Part shown: positions 18,627 to 27,255 of the stretch, one piece after another
How positions within the stretch are numbered: the first letter of the stretch is position 1
How the letters are laid out: every line of letters begins with the position of its first letter
Assembly: GCA_964605185.1 (NCBI GenBank)
Contig: CAZSBF010000036.1
Location: 1-40,422, forward strand
DNA from: JACRIM01 sp964605185
GTDB lineage: Bacteria; Planctomycetota; Phycisphaerae; UBA1845; UTPLA1
Reading direction: 5' to 3'
Length of the DNA: 40,422 nucleotides
Notes under the pieces: model-generated
Told to the model about the DNA's origin: nothing
The model's database searches: none
What the model saw: only the letters and a program-made list of their open reading frames with translations
Program-made: the position numbers and the translations under genes

Positions 18627-19697
18627 ATGAACACCGCCGTCATCATGGCCGGCGGCTCCGGTACGCGGCTCTGGCCGCTCAGCCGTCGAAGCCGCCCGAA
18701 ACAACTCCTCAAGCTCTTCAACGGCCGCAGCCTGATAGAAGACGCTTTTGATCGCGTCGCTCGTGTCGTGCCTGCCGACCAGATCTACGTCATCGCCCTG
18801 GCCGAGCATCTGCCCGCAATCGCCGAAGTCCTGCCGCAGCTTCCAAAATCAAACCTCATCGGCGAACCCGAGGGCCGCGACACCGCCAATGCCGTCGCGC
18901 TCGCCGCCGCAATCCTGCACAAGGTGAATCCCGACACCATCATGGGCGTCTTCACCGCCGACCACTTGATCCGCCCGCCGGAAAAGTTTGCCGACATCGT
19001 TCGCCACGGATACACCGCCGCCGCGCAACATCCCGACGCACTGATTACCTTTGGCATCAAACCAACACACCCCCACACCGGCATGGGCTACGTGCAGCGG
19101 GGCGACGAAGTCTCATCGCGTATTCGCGCGGTCCGCGCCTTCAAGGAAAAGCCGAATGCCGAGACCGCCGCAAAGTACGTCGTGTCGGGCGATTATTTTT
19201 GGAACAGCGGAATGTTCGTCTGGAGAACCCAGACGATTCTCGATCAACTGAAACGCCATCTCCCCGGAACCTATACCGCGATGATCGCCCTGGCGGGCCA
19301 TTGGGGCACTCCCGCGTTTGAGTCCGACGCCTCGCGCGTTTATCCCACTCTTAAGAAAACCAGCGTCGACTTCGCCATCATGGAAAATGCCGAGCGCGTC
19401 CTGATGATCGAAATGGACCTCTCCTGGCTCGACGTCGGCCACTGGTCCGCCCTACCCGCGGTCATCACGGCAGATGCAGAGGGCAACACCATCGCCGCCC
19501 CTCGAACGGTGACGTTCGACAGCCGCTCAAACATCGTAGTTTCAGAGGGCGATCACCTCATCGCCGCGCTTGGAGTTGAAGATCTCGTCATCGTCCATAG
19601 CCCCGACGCCACGCTGATCTGTCACAAAGACAAGCTGGACAGCATCAAGGATCTCGTCGCGAAGATCGAGAAACAAGTGCCCAACAAGTATTCCTGA
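18627..19697 (+). CDS. manC: Mannose-1-phosphate guanylyltransferase
   Basis: 356 residues. It makes GDP-mannose from mannose-1-phosphate and GTP for surface polysaccharide and glycan synthesis in the cytoplasm. The nucleotide-binding signature AVIMAGGSGTRLWPLSRRSR lies at residues 4-23, followed by PKQLLKL. Other conserved elements are GRDTANAVALAA, FTADHLI, GYVQRG, FKEKP, NSGMFVWR, VDFAIMENA and WLDVGHW. The length fits the monofunctional form; the C-terminal phosphomannose isomerase domain of bifunctional enzymes is absent. ATG 18627 was chosen over the in-frame ATG at 18618, which lies inside the TAAAAT box. It starts 39 nt after the helicase stop, with its own apparent -10 box, and converges on clpB, leaving a 52-bp gap without a hairpin. 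Confidence 0.95.
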   Translation: MNTAVIMAGGSGTRLWPLSRRSRPKQLLKLFNGRSLIEDAFDRVARVVPADQIYVIALAEHLPAIAEVLPQLPKSNLIGEPEGRDTANAVALAAAILHKVNPDTIMGVFTADHLIRPPEKFADIVRHGYTAAAQHPDALITFGIKPTHPHTGMGYVQRGDEVSSRIRAVRAFKEKPNAETAAKYVVSGDYFWNSGMFVWRTQTILDQLKRHLPGTYTAMIALAGHWGTPAFESDASRVYPTLKKTSVDFAIMENAERVLMIEMDLSWLDVGHWSALPAVITADAEGNTIAAPRTVTFDSRSNIVVSEGDHLIAALGVEDLVIVHSPDATLICHKDKLDSIKDLVAKIEKQVPNKYS

Positions 19698-19749
19698 TTC
19701 CGCGCAGGCACGTTTCGATTCAGCGATCGATCATGTCAACCCGATGCAA

Positions 19750-22347
19750 TCACGCGAAGGAAAACGTCTCGCCTTTGACGTCAATCGTCACCGTTCCACC
19801 AGGCGCGTACTCCCCCCCAAGAATGCGTTTCGCCAGCGGGCTTTCAATCTCCTGTTGAATAACGCGCTTCAGCGGGCGCGCCCCATACACCGGGTCGTAC
19901 CCATCGCGAGCCAGCTTCTCCATTGCCTTTTCAGACAACGTCAAACCAAGGCCCCGATCGGCCAGCCGACGCCGCAGACCGGCCAATTGAATTTCAGCAA
20001 TGGCGGCGATCTGCTCACGACAGAGTCTGTGGAAGATGATCGTCTCATCAATCCGATTGAGGAATTCAGGACGGAAATGCCGCTTGAGGGCTTCCGTCAC
20101 TTTCAACTCGATTTCCAACTCCGTCCCGCCCGTCTCGGAGAGCTGCTGGATGTACTCGCTGCCGATGTTGCTGGTCATCACCACCAGCGTGTTACGGAAA
20201 TCGACGGTGCGCCCGTGTCCGTCCGTCAACCGGCCGTCGTCCAACACCTGAAGCAACACGTTGAATACATCGCGATGAGCCTTTTCGATCTCGTCGAGCA
20301 GGATCACGCTATACGGCTTGCGATGCACGGCCTCCGTCAGCCGACCACCTTCTTCATACCCAATGTAACCCGGCGGCGCGCCGATCAGCCGCGCCACGCT
20401 GTGCTGCTCCATGAATTCCGACATGTCGATCCGCACAAACGCCGAGTCGTCATCAAACAGGAAGGACGCCAGCGCCTTGCACAGCTCCGTTTTACCGACG
20501 CCTGTCGGGCCGAGAAACAGAAACGATCCGATCGGTCGATGCGGATCACCCAGGCCGGCGCGACTCCGCCGCACCGCGTCCGACACCGCCCGAATTGCCT
20601 CGTCTTGTCCGACGACGCGGTCGTGCAGCCGCTCCTCCATTTTGAGCAGCTTTTCCTCCTCACCCTCCAGCATTCGCGAGACAGGAATACCGGTCCACTT
20701 GCTGACGATCTCCGCCACCTCTTCCGCCGTGACCTCCTCGCGGAGCAGCCCGCCGCCGGATTTGTGCAGATCCGCAAACGCCCTCTCGCGTTCGGCCAGC
20801 GTTCCCTCCAGCTGCGGCAACTCCCCATACCGAATTCGTGCTGCCTTCTCCAGCTCGCCGCGCCGCTGCGCTTCATCAAGCGACGTCTTCAACGAGTCGA
20901 TTTTCTGGCGAACCTCCTTGATCTCCGCCAATTTCCCTTTCTCGTTCTCCCACGTTGCGGTCAGCGCCGAATTTTTCTCACTCAAATCAGCAAGCTGCCG
21001 CTCCACCGTCTGCAATTGCTTGCGGCTCCCCTCATCCTTCTCTTTCTTCAGCGCCTCGCGCTCAATTTGCAATTGCATGATCCGGCGGCGCAGTTCATCC
21101 AGCTCCGCCGGCATGGAGTCATTCTCAATGCGCAGCCGCGAGGCCGCCTCGTCGATGAGATCAATCGCCTTGTCGGGCAAGTGGCGGTCCGAGATGTACC
21201 GATGCGACAGCGTCGCCGCCGCCACCAGCGCCGCATCCTGAATCCGCACGCCGTGGTGGGCGTCGTACCGCGGTTTCAATCCGCGCAGAATCGCAATCGT
21301 GTCCTCGACGGTTGGCTCCCCGACATACACGGTTTGGAATCGTCGCTCGAGGGCCTTGTCCTTCTCGATGTTCTGTCGGTACTCCTCCAGCGTCGTCGCA
21401 CCGATGCACCGCAATTCCCCGCGGGCCAGTGCCGGTTTGAGCAGGTTGCCGGCATCCATCGACCCTTCCGTCTTGCCCGCCCCGACGACAGTATGCAGTT
21501 CATCAATAAACAGGATCACACGCCCATCGGACTCAAGGACTTCGCGCACGACAGCTTTCAGCCGCTCTTCGAACTCCCCGCGATACTTGGCACCCGCGAT
21601 CAATGCGCCCATGTCCAACGCGACGACGCGCTTATCCTTCAGCGCCTCGGGAACATCGCCGCTGAGAATCCGCTGCGCAAGCCCCTCGACGATTGCCGTC
21701 TTGCCGACACCCGGCTCGCCAATGAGCACGGGGTTGTTCTTGGTACGTCGCGCTAGCACCTGCATGACGCGGCGGATTTCATCGTCCCGACCGATGACCG
21801 GATCGAGCTTCCCCTGCCGCGCCTTCGCGACGAGATCCTGCCCGTATCGCTCCAGGGCCTGAAACGTGTCCTCCGGGTTCTGCGATGTAACGGTCGCTCC
21901 TCCGCGAAGTTCCTTCAGCGCGGCAAGCAGCGCGTCCTTTCGCACGCCGCTCACCTGCAGGATCTCCTTGGCTTCACTCTTGACGTCCGACAAGGCGATC
22001 AACAAATGTTCGGTGGATGTGAACTGGTCCTTCATTTTCTCCGCTAGCCGCTCGGCGGAATCAAACACACCCTGCAACGCGCCGTTCATCGCCATGGTCC
22101 CGCCGCTTACTTTTGGAAGTCGGCGCAGTTCACTTTGCGTAATCGTGCGAACCTGCTCCACGTTTGCCCCGGCCTTGCCGAGGAGTGGAATAACAAGGCT
22201 CCCCGCGCCGTCGGCACCACCGCTTTCGGCGACGAGCGACGCAAGCAGGTGAACCGGCGTGAGTTCGGCATGACTCAATTCCCGGGCCAGCCGCTCGGCC
22301 CCCTGCACGGCCTCAGTCGATTTGATGGTCAGTTTGTCGATTCGCAT
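19750..22347 (-). CDS. clpB: ClpB disaggregase (Hsp100 AAA+ ATPase)
   Basis: 865 residues, normal for ClpB. Order of domains: N-terminal Clp repeats (1-145), AAA1 with Walker A GEPGVGKT (210-217) and Walker B ILFIDELH (about 280), the long coiled-coil middle domain (about 405-525) that distinguishes ClpB from ClpA/C, and AAA2 with GPTGVGKT (about 610), VILLDEIEK and the arginine-finger region FRPEFLNRIDE. It works with DnaK to rescue aggregated proteins in the cytoplasm. ATG 22347 is preceded by AGGGG with 8-nt spacing. I looked for CIRCE, HAIR or sigma-32-like promoter elements upstream and found none convincing. A perfect palindrome CTGTCATGACAG lies 84-95 bp upstream. Confidence 0.97.
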   Translation of the reverse strand: MRIDKLTIKSTEAVQGAERLARELSHAELTPVHLLASLVAESGGADGAGSLVIPLLGKAGANVEQVRTITQSELRRLPKVSGGTMAMNGALQGVFDSAERLAEKMKDQFTSTEHLLIALSDVKSEAKEILQVSGVRKDALLAALKELRGGATVTSQNPEDTFQALERYGQDLVAKARQGKLDPVIGRDDEIRRVMQVLARRTKNNPVLIGEPGVGKTAIVEGLAQRILSGDVPEALKDKRVVALDMGALIAGAKYRGEFEERLKAVVREVLESDGRVILFIDELHTVVGAGKTEGSMDAGNLLKPALARGELRCIGATTLEEYRQNIEKDKALERRFQTVYVGEPTVEDTIAILRGLKPRYDAHHGVRIQDAALVAAATLSHRYISDRHLPDKAIDLIDEAASRLRIENDSMPAELDELRRRIMQLQIEREALKKEKDEGSRKQLQTVERQLADLSEKNSALTATWENEKGKLAEIKEVRQKIDSLKTSLDEAQRRGELEKAARIRYGELPQLEGTLAERERAFADLHKSGGGLLREEVTAEEVAEIVSKWTGIPVSRMLEGEEEKLLKMEERLHDRVVGQDEAIRAVSDAVRRSRAGLGDPHRPIGSFLFLGPTGVGKTELCKALASFLFDDDSAFVRIDMSEFMEQHSVARLIGAPPGYIGYEEGGRLTEAVHRKPYSVILLDEIEKAHRDVFNVLLQVLDDGRLTDGHGRTVDFRNTLVVMTSNIGSEYIQQLSETGGTELEIELKVTEALKRHFRPEFLNRIDETIIFHRLCREQIAAIAEIQLAGLRRRLADRGLGLTLSEKAMEKLARDGYDPVYGARPLKRVIQQEIESPLAKRILGGEYAPGGTVTIDVKGETFSFA

Positions 22348-22873
22348 TCAAATAACCCCTGTCAGGGCGCCAGGGCACCCAGCCTTCTGTTATGCAACTA
22401 ATGGGCCAATGTGCCGCAAGTCACTAAGCCCTGTCATGACAGAGGTTTACAAACTGAGTCCGCGAGACGGCCTGTCAAACTGGCAGCATTTTTCGACAAT
22501 CGTTGTGGACTTGGACGGATATAGCGAATATTCGCGCCCGCATGTCGTTTCGTCTTTAATGGGGAGTCGTCCTCCCCCTCATAAATCGATCGGTCGGTGC
22601 GTACTGCGGCGAGTCGGGAGAGGTGCCGCGCGTACAAGCCGCACGGGCGATTCACTCTCGAAGCGGCATTCCGTCTCTCGCAGGCGGAATGCCGCTGATA
22701 TTTATATTATTCCAAACCTGTCGCGTATCGCTCAAAACACAACGCAATTGCCCCTGGTCAACCCGTCACCTCTCCATTCAGAATAAATCTGCTTTCGCGT
22801 GTACGCCCTTCGATCTACATCGCACTAACTCCCGGAGGCCTCACAAAAAGCCTTAACCCGGAAAGGTGCGACC
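22348..22873. other. Dyad-rich intergenic region between clpB and the tail-fibre-like gene
   Basis: 526 bp with no convincing gene. It contains four perfect inverted repeats: CTGTCATGACAG (22431-22442), GCGAATATTCGC (22524-22535), GGGGAG/CTCCCC with a 5-nt loop (22561-22577), and AGCGGCATTCCG/CGGAATGCCGCT with an 11-nt loop (22662-22696). The divergent flanking genes must both be transcribed from here. Open frames over it change strand and composition and lack ribosome binding sites. Confidence 0.6.
22662..22710 (+). terminator. 12-bp hairpin followed by an A/T-rich tract
   Basis: The stem AGCGGCATTCCG (22662-22673) and CGGAATGCCGCT (22685-22696) is perfect and is followed on the plus strand by GATATTTATATTATT. 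It resembles an intrinsic terminator, yet no plus-strand gene ends upstream of it. It could instead be an upstream regulatory hairpin in the long leader of the 22874 gene. Confidence 0.4.
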
Positions 22874-24505
22874 ATGAAATCGATCCTGCGTTTCGAGCGT
22901 CTGACAAAGCGCGCCCACATGCTTGGCGCCGCAATAGCCTGCCTGCTGGCGTCGGCGATACCAGCCATTGGACAGCCCACCGGCTTCACCTACCAAGGAC
23001 AGCTCAAGGACGGCGGCTCCCCGGCCAATGGGGCGTTCGACATGTCGTTCTCAATCTTTGATGCCGACGTGGACGGAAACTTGGTCGCTGGGCCACTCGT
23101 ATTCGACGGGCAGGGCGGCAATCCACCGCAGATGACCGTCACCAGCGGCCTTTTTACAGCCACTCTCGACTTCGGTGCGGGAATTTTCGACGGGAACCCG
23201 CGCTGGCTGGAAGTAACCGTGTCCGGGACAACGCTTTCGCCGCGTCAGGCGATTACCTCCGCGCCTTACGCGCAACGGGCCTCTGACGCACAATCGTGCG
23301 ACAATGCGAACACTGCAACTGTTGCGAACACAGCAAACTTCGCCAACTACTCGTTCGCCCCGTGGGTTCCATCGGGCGCTGACCTCTACTACGCCGACGG
23401 CAACATCGGAATCGGAATGACCGCCCCAACTGCCAAACTGGAAATCGGCGGCACGCCTGGCGTCGACGGCATCAAATTTCCGGATGGAACGACCCAGACA
23501 ACTGCATCAACGCTGGGGGGCGGATTCTGGTCTCCCAATGGAAGCAGCATCTTCAACAATAACGCCAGCAATGTGGGCATCGGCAACTCAAACCCCGACG
23601 GCAAACTCCACATCTCCGGTGGTTCACTCTGGACAAGCAATTCGTGGAGCAAATCACTCAATATCGACAACGGAGGCGCGATTGAACTTGGTGCCGGCAC
23701 TGCGAACAAATACGGCATTGGAAACTCCGGCGGAAATTTGTACTTCTTTCACACCACGGCGGAAGCCGCGGAAGCTCCGGCCAACTATTTCATGACGGCA
23801 TCGTCTGTTGGCAACCTCGGAATCGGCACTACCACACCTTCCTCGAAGGTGGATATCGCTGCTTCCGGTGTCGGAGCGCAATTGCTCCGATTCACGACAG
23901 AACGCCCGTGGATATTTCGCCAAACCTTTACAGGTCCATCGACGGGACTCGAACTCTATTCAACATCCGGCCAAAAGCAGTTCCAAATAACAGCTGTCGC
24001 CGGAACACCCGTCGCCACGTTTGTCGCAGACGACGCTGCCCCAAAGCTCATTGTCAACGGTACGACGGTCACTAAGGTGCTCCAAATCACTGGTGCCGAC
24101 CTGGCCGAGAAGTTCCCCACCAGCGGTGGCAAGGTTGAGCCGGGCATGGTTATGGAAATCGACCCGGAACACTCCGGCCTGCTTCGCATGGCCCGCGGCA
24201 CTTACAACCAGCGCGTCGCCGGCGTAGTCAGTGGTGCAAACGATTTTCCTGCGGGAGCGATCCTCGGCCACCTGCCCGGAAATGAAGAGGCCCCGCCCAT
24301 CGCGCTTTCGGGTCGAGTGTGGACCTGGTGCGATGCGACGCAGCACGCCATTGGATTGGGCGACTTGCTCACGACCTCCGCAACGCCGGGCCATGCGATG
24401 CACGCCGGCGACCGCGATCGCAGCCACGGTGCGATCATCGGCAAGGCCATGACCACGCTGAAGAGCGGCAAGGGCCTCGTCCTCGTTCTCGTGAACCTTC
24501 AGTAG
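22874..24505 (+). CDS. Secreted tail-fibre-like repeat protein
   Basis: 543 residues. ATG 22874 follows GGAAAGG. A signal peptide (about 1-33, hydrophobic AAIACLLASAIPAIG then Q) precedes a beta-rich N-terminal domain (GFTYQGQLKDGGSPANGAFD and onward, to about 135). Next are three repeats of the kind GNIGIGMTAPTAKLEI, SNVGIGNSNPDGKLHI and GNLGIGTTTPSSKVDI, and the DGIKFPDGTTQTTA motif. The C-terminal 150 residues (GADLAEKFP, VEPGMVMEID, YNQRVAGVVSG) recur in similar proteins of Planctomycetota and Bacteroidota. These features are shared with phage tail-fibre and trimeric surface fibres, but no phage genes are nearby; I infer an exported structural protein. It is first of a plus-strand trio, 24 nt before the astacin gene. 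Confidence 0.85.
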   Translation: MKSILRFERLTKRAHMLGAAIACLLASAIPAIGQPTGFTYQGQLKDGGSPANGAFDMSFSIFDADVDGNLVAGPLVFDGQGGNPPQMTVTSGLFTATLDFGAGIFDGNPRWLEVTVSGTTLSPRQAITSAPYAQRASDAQSCDNANTATVANTANFANYSFAPWVPSGADLYYADGNIGIGMTAPTAKLEIGGTPGVDGIKFPDGTTQTTASTLGGGFWSPNGSSIFNNNASNVGIGNSNPDGKLHISGGSLWTSNSWSKSLNIDNGGAIELGAGTANKYGIGNSGGNLYFFHTTAEAAEAPANYFMTASSVGNLGIGTTTPSSKVDIAASGVGAQLLRFTTERPWIFRQTFTGPSTGLELYSTSGQKQFQITAVAGTPVATFVADDAAPKLIVNGTTVTKVLQITGADLAEKFPTSGGKVEPGMVMEIDPEHSGLLRMARGTYNQRVAGVVSGANDFPAGAILGHLPGNEEAPPIALSGRVWTWCDATQHAIGLGDLLTTSATPGHAMHAGDRDRSHGAIIGKAMTTLKSGKGLVLVLVNLQ

Positions 24506-24529
24506 CACCTGTTTGCAGAGGAATATGTG

Positions 24530-25666
24530 ATGAAAAGTAACCACGTCATGTCGATGACCCTCCTCCTGCTGGTAATGCAAGTGACCGGCGCACAGGAGCT
24601 GCGAGAGGCCGCCACGGCCGAGTATCAGGATGCGACCCTACATCGCTTGGCAGATAAACATTTGCCGCCCGTTGATCCGTCGATCTCATGGGAAGGCATG
24701 TCAACCGGCGCACAACCCGACGATCTGACTCCGGGCTATGTCATCATCGACGGCGACATTCAAGTTCGCGCCGAAGAATTGGACGCCTTCCTGGGCGGCC
24801 CGTCCCGCGCCGTCTTCGGCACGGTCAATTACTGGGACGCCAACACCGTGCCCTACGACTTCGCCGGCAACGTCAACGCGACCAACCAGCAGAACGCGAT
24901 TGACGCCATGAACGCGATTAGCGCACTGACCGGCGTCATATTCCGTCCTCGCTTCTTCGGCGATCCCGACTGGATTCGTTTCAATGCCAGCACCTTCAAC
25001 AACTCACCGGTGGGTCGCCAGGGCGGTCAACAGATCATTAACATCGTAAGCTGGGGCAACCAGATCATCATCGTGCACGAACTCTACCACTCCCTCGGTT
25101 TCTGGCACGAACAAAGCGCCCCGGATCGCGCCACCTATGTCACCATCAATTCCGGGAACATCTGCGGCTCCAGCGCCGTGCCCGGCAATCCATGCAATGC
25201 TGCCGTCTGCAACATGTGTGCCGACGGAGGAGGCACTCCCATCTCCTGCGCGTTCAATTTCAACATCGCCGCCGGGACCGGCCTTTGGGGGCCGTATGAT
25301 TTTGACTCGTTCATGCACTATGGCCGAACGGCGTTTTCCTGTAATGGCGGGGATACGATTATCGTGAATCCCACATGGAATGCCCAGTGGCAGAACGTTA
25401 TCGGCCAGCGAACTCACTTCAGTTTGATCGACGAACTATCGTGCCGAGGAATCTACCCATTCGTGGGAGATCGGTGGCTGCGAATCGGAGGAAGCGGATT
25501 CGCGGGGACGTTCTTCGCCCCGTATGGCGCATTCCAGCTGGCCACGATCTTCACCCCGGTGAACGGAACACTGCTTATCGATCCGGGGACGTACTCCGGA
25601 GTGGGAACGTATTCCCAGGCGGTGACGATGCGCGGGACGTACGGCGTCGCTACGATTGGAAACTGA
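24530..25666 (+). CDS. Astacin-family (M12A) zinc metalloprotease, secreted
   Basis: 378 residues from ATG 24530, with AGAGGA upstream. A signal peptide (about 1-22, MTLLLLVMQVTGAQ) and a propeptide-like region (23-100) lead into the protease. The zinc site HELYHSLGFWHE (183-194) is the full astacin HExxHxxGxxHE signature, with Glu184 as catalytic base. The Met-turn is SFMHY (Met262). Further family marks are PDRATYVTIN, YDFDSFMHYG and IGQRTHFSLIDELSC. Several cysteines between 210 and 240 may form disulfides. The C-terminal 60 residues (from about 318) are a short beta-rich extension of unknown role. It should hydrolyse extracellular proteins. It lies between a surface-fibre-like gene and a dockerin-like gene, with gaps of 24 and 26 nt, suggesting one exported system. 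Confidence 0.93.
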   Translation: MKSNHVMSMTLLLLVMQVTGAQELREAATAEYQDATLHRLADKHLPPVDPSISWEGMSTGAQPDDLTPGYVIIDGDIQVRAEELDAFLGGPSRAVFGTVNYWDANTVPYDFAGNVNATNQQNAIDAMNAISALTGVIFRPRFFGDPDWIRFNASTFNNSPVGRQGGQQIINIVSWGNQIIIVHELYHSLGFWHEQSAPDRATYVTINSGNICGSSAVPGNPCNAAVCNMCADGGGTPISCAFNFNIAAGTGLWGPYDFDSFMHYGRTAFSCNGGDTIIVNPTWNAQWQNVIGQRTHFSLIDELSCRGIYPFVGDRWLRIGGSGFAGTFFAPYGAFQLATIFTPVNGTLLIDPGTYSGVGTYSQAVTMRGTYGVATIGN

Positions 25667-25692
25667 GACACTCAACGAGAAGGATGTCCATC

Positions 25693-26118
25693 ATGAACCT
25701 GCTTAAGTATGCCCTCTCGATTACCGCCCTGATGTCGCTCGGACAATCGGCGCTGTTCGGCGGCGGCTACACCATCGACTGGCACACCATCGACGCCGGC
25801 GGAGTCTCGAACAGCACGGCGGGCACGTTCGAATTGTCCGGAACTATCGGCCAGCCCGACGCCGCGTCAAATCCCCCGCTCTCAGGCGGCACATTTGAAC
25901 TCACAGGCGGCTTCTGGCCGATTGTAAACGTCTGCCATTGCCTTGGCGATCTCAACGGAGACGGAGCAAAGAACGCCGACGACATTCAGAAATTCGTCTC
26001 CTGTGTCACATCGGGCGAAGCCTGCTCCTGCGCCGACGTGGACCAGGCTGGAGGCGTAGACCTCAACGACGTAAGCCTTTTCGTCGCCGACCTACTTGCG
26101 GATATCGGTTGTTCGTAA
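25693..26118 (+). CDS. Small secreted dockerin-like protein
   Basis: 141 residues from ATG 25693, with AAGG 8 nt upstream; an in-frame ATG 9 nt earlier is less well placed. The signal peptide (about 1-22) ends near ALFGGG. A beta-rich domain follows (TIDWHTIDAGGVSNSTAGTF and FELTGGFWPI). Two dockerin/EF-hand-type calcium loops come last: LGDLNGDGAKNADDIQKFV, and ADVDQAGGVDLNDVSLFVADLL, in which the loop Asp/Asn pattern is kept. Dockerins bind cohesins in cellulosomes, but Planctomycetota carry many dockerin-like repeats on exported proteins without known cohesin partners. It probably belongs with the astacin gene. It converges on the minus-strand membrane-protein gene, 32 bp away, with no terminator hairpin visible. 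Confidence 0.88.
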   Translation: MNLLKYALSITALMSLGQSALFGGGYTIDWHTIDAGGVSNSTAGTFELSGTIGQPDAASNPPLSGGTFELTGGFWPIVNVCHCLGDLNGDGAKNADDIQKFVSCVTSGEACSCADVDQAGGVDLNDVSLFVADLLADIGCS

Positions 26119-26150
26119 TGTGGCTTGGGCCGTGAAATCAAGCGAGCCGT

Positions 26151-26975
26151 CTAGATGTGTACTTTGAGGATCGGTTTCGCCACGAGCGCGAACACGATTG
26201 AAAGCACAAACAGCGTGATCAACCAATGCACGTCATATCCAAACACCGGCGTTGACCGAGTCGGATAATGCACACGGATCGATTCGAACGCAGAGCCCCC
26301 CGGGATCGACGCTTCGGCAGAGTAGAGCAGCCGACCCAACCATGATCCGCCGCGCAACGTGCTCAAACGCGGCATCGCCCCCCCCACAAACAGCGGCATC
26401 TCCACAACATCGTTGCCGGTGCCGAAGCGGAGTTGATACTCCCCGACCTTCGACGGCGTCAGTCGCCAATCCACCGTGCGAATAAGTTCGGCCCGGCATG
26501 GATCGTTCGCATCGATGCGGATCCCATCCGGCAACTGCAACGAGCAAACGGCCGCCTCCATCGGCTTTCCCGGTCTTAGCGTCGCCGTCACCCGAATCAC
26601 ATCGCCCGCGACGGCAGGCTGCTTCTCAAAGCGCAGGCCGATCTGGGCCATCACGAGCACAAACGGAATCATCATGATAAGCGTCGGCCGAACGGCGTAC
26701 CCCAGCAATCGCATTGCCTGCCACAGAATGCGCCGCTGCGAACGCAATGACACGCGAACACTATCCTTGAACAGTCGCGCAGCCAGCAGATTCGCCGCGA
26801 TTTGGTTTCGAACGTTTTCAATCGCCTTCTGATTCGACGTGTAGCGCCAGATCAGAAGCATCAACACGCCGGTCACCGCGGATATGAGAATCAACTGCGC
26901 CGAAGGCGGCAGCGGCGCAAGCACGGCAAACACAAGGTCGCCGAGCATCGTGCATAGCTTGATCAGAAGGTCCAC
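26151..26975 (-). CDS. Conserved membrane protein of unknown function
   Basis: 274 residues from GTG 26975; an in-frame ATG nine codons in (MLGDLV) is an alternative. Hydrophobic segments lie at about 10-45 (one or two helices), 95-115 (PTLIMMIPFVLVMAQIGL) and 248-268 (HWLITLFVLSIVFALVAKP). Between the third and last is a 130-residue beta-rich domain, probably outside the membrane. The N-terminal helical hairpin with AIENVRNQIAANLLAARLFKD recalls the YidC/DUF106 layout, but this is a weak resemblance. It lies 25 bp downstream of the small RHH-like gene, at the end of a four-gene minus-strand operon with two lipoproteins. Function unknown. Confidence 0.78.
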   Translation of the reverse strand: MDLLIKLCTMLGDLVFAVLAPLPPSAQLILISAVTGVLMLLIWRYTSNQKAIENVRNQIAANLLAARLFKDSVRVSLRSQRRILWQAMRLLGYAVRPTLIMMIPFVLVMAQIGLRFEKQPAVAGDVIRVTATLRPGKPMEAAVCSLQLPDGIRIDANDPCRAELIRTVDWRLTPSKVGEYQLRFGTGNDVVEMPLFVGGAMPRLSTLRGGSWLGRLLYSAEASIPGGSAFESIRVHYPTRSTPVFGYDVHWLITLFVLSIVFALVAKPILKVHI

Positions 26976-27000
26976 GAGGTGATTGACGCGCCTCTCCGCG

Positions 27001-27255
27001 CTATTCGATATACCCTAAGCCGCGAAGCCGCTCCAACACAGCCGGGTCGCTCTCATTTCCCCCGCCCTTGGCCTCATCAAGCTTGGTCAACTCTTTTTCA
27101 ATGGCATGGGCAATGAACTCGTCGGCGCTGGAATACCCCGCGGCCTCGGCATATTTCTTCACACGTTCCAGCAGCGCTTTGTCGAGTTTGACATTTCCTC
27201 CAAACACGGGCGACTCCTTCCAATTATCAACGGCCGGCGATGGCCGCTCCGGCAT
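27001..27255 (-). CDS. Small ribbon-helix-helix-like protein
   Basis: 84 residues from ATG 27255, overlapping the 3' end of the AlkP-superfamily gene by 29 bp. The middle part NVKLDKALLERVKKYAEAAG then YSSADEFIAHAIEKEL (about 21-56) has the strand-helix-helix pattern of CopG/Arc-type DNA-binding proteins. The tail DPAVLERLRGLGYIE resembles C-terminal tails I associate with sulfatase and AlkP-like proteins of this phylum. It could be a transcriptional regulator, or a small partner of the enzyme encoded just upstream. An ATG within a GGAGGAAATG sequence further in is out of frame. Confidence 0.75.
   Translation of the reverse strand: MPERPSPAVDNWKESPVFGGNVKLDKALLERVKKYAEAAGYSSADEFIAHAIEKELTKLDEAKGGGNESDPAVLERLRGLGYIE

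Noticed and set aside
19744..21756. 670-codon plus-strand frame opposite clpB
   Set aside because: Antisense shadow of a strongly conserved gene; no ribosome binding site and a composition unlike real proteins.
22348..22440. CIRCE, HAIR or sigma-32-type heat-shock promoter for clpB
   Set aside because: CTTG and CCCAT elements are present but with a spacing of about 8 bp instead of 13-15; no CIRCE or HAIR repeat is found.
22322..22856. Plus-strand frames in the clpB upstream region
   Set aside because: They cross several dyads, begin inside clpB or lack start signals, and have low-complexity Arg/Ser content.
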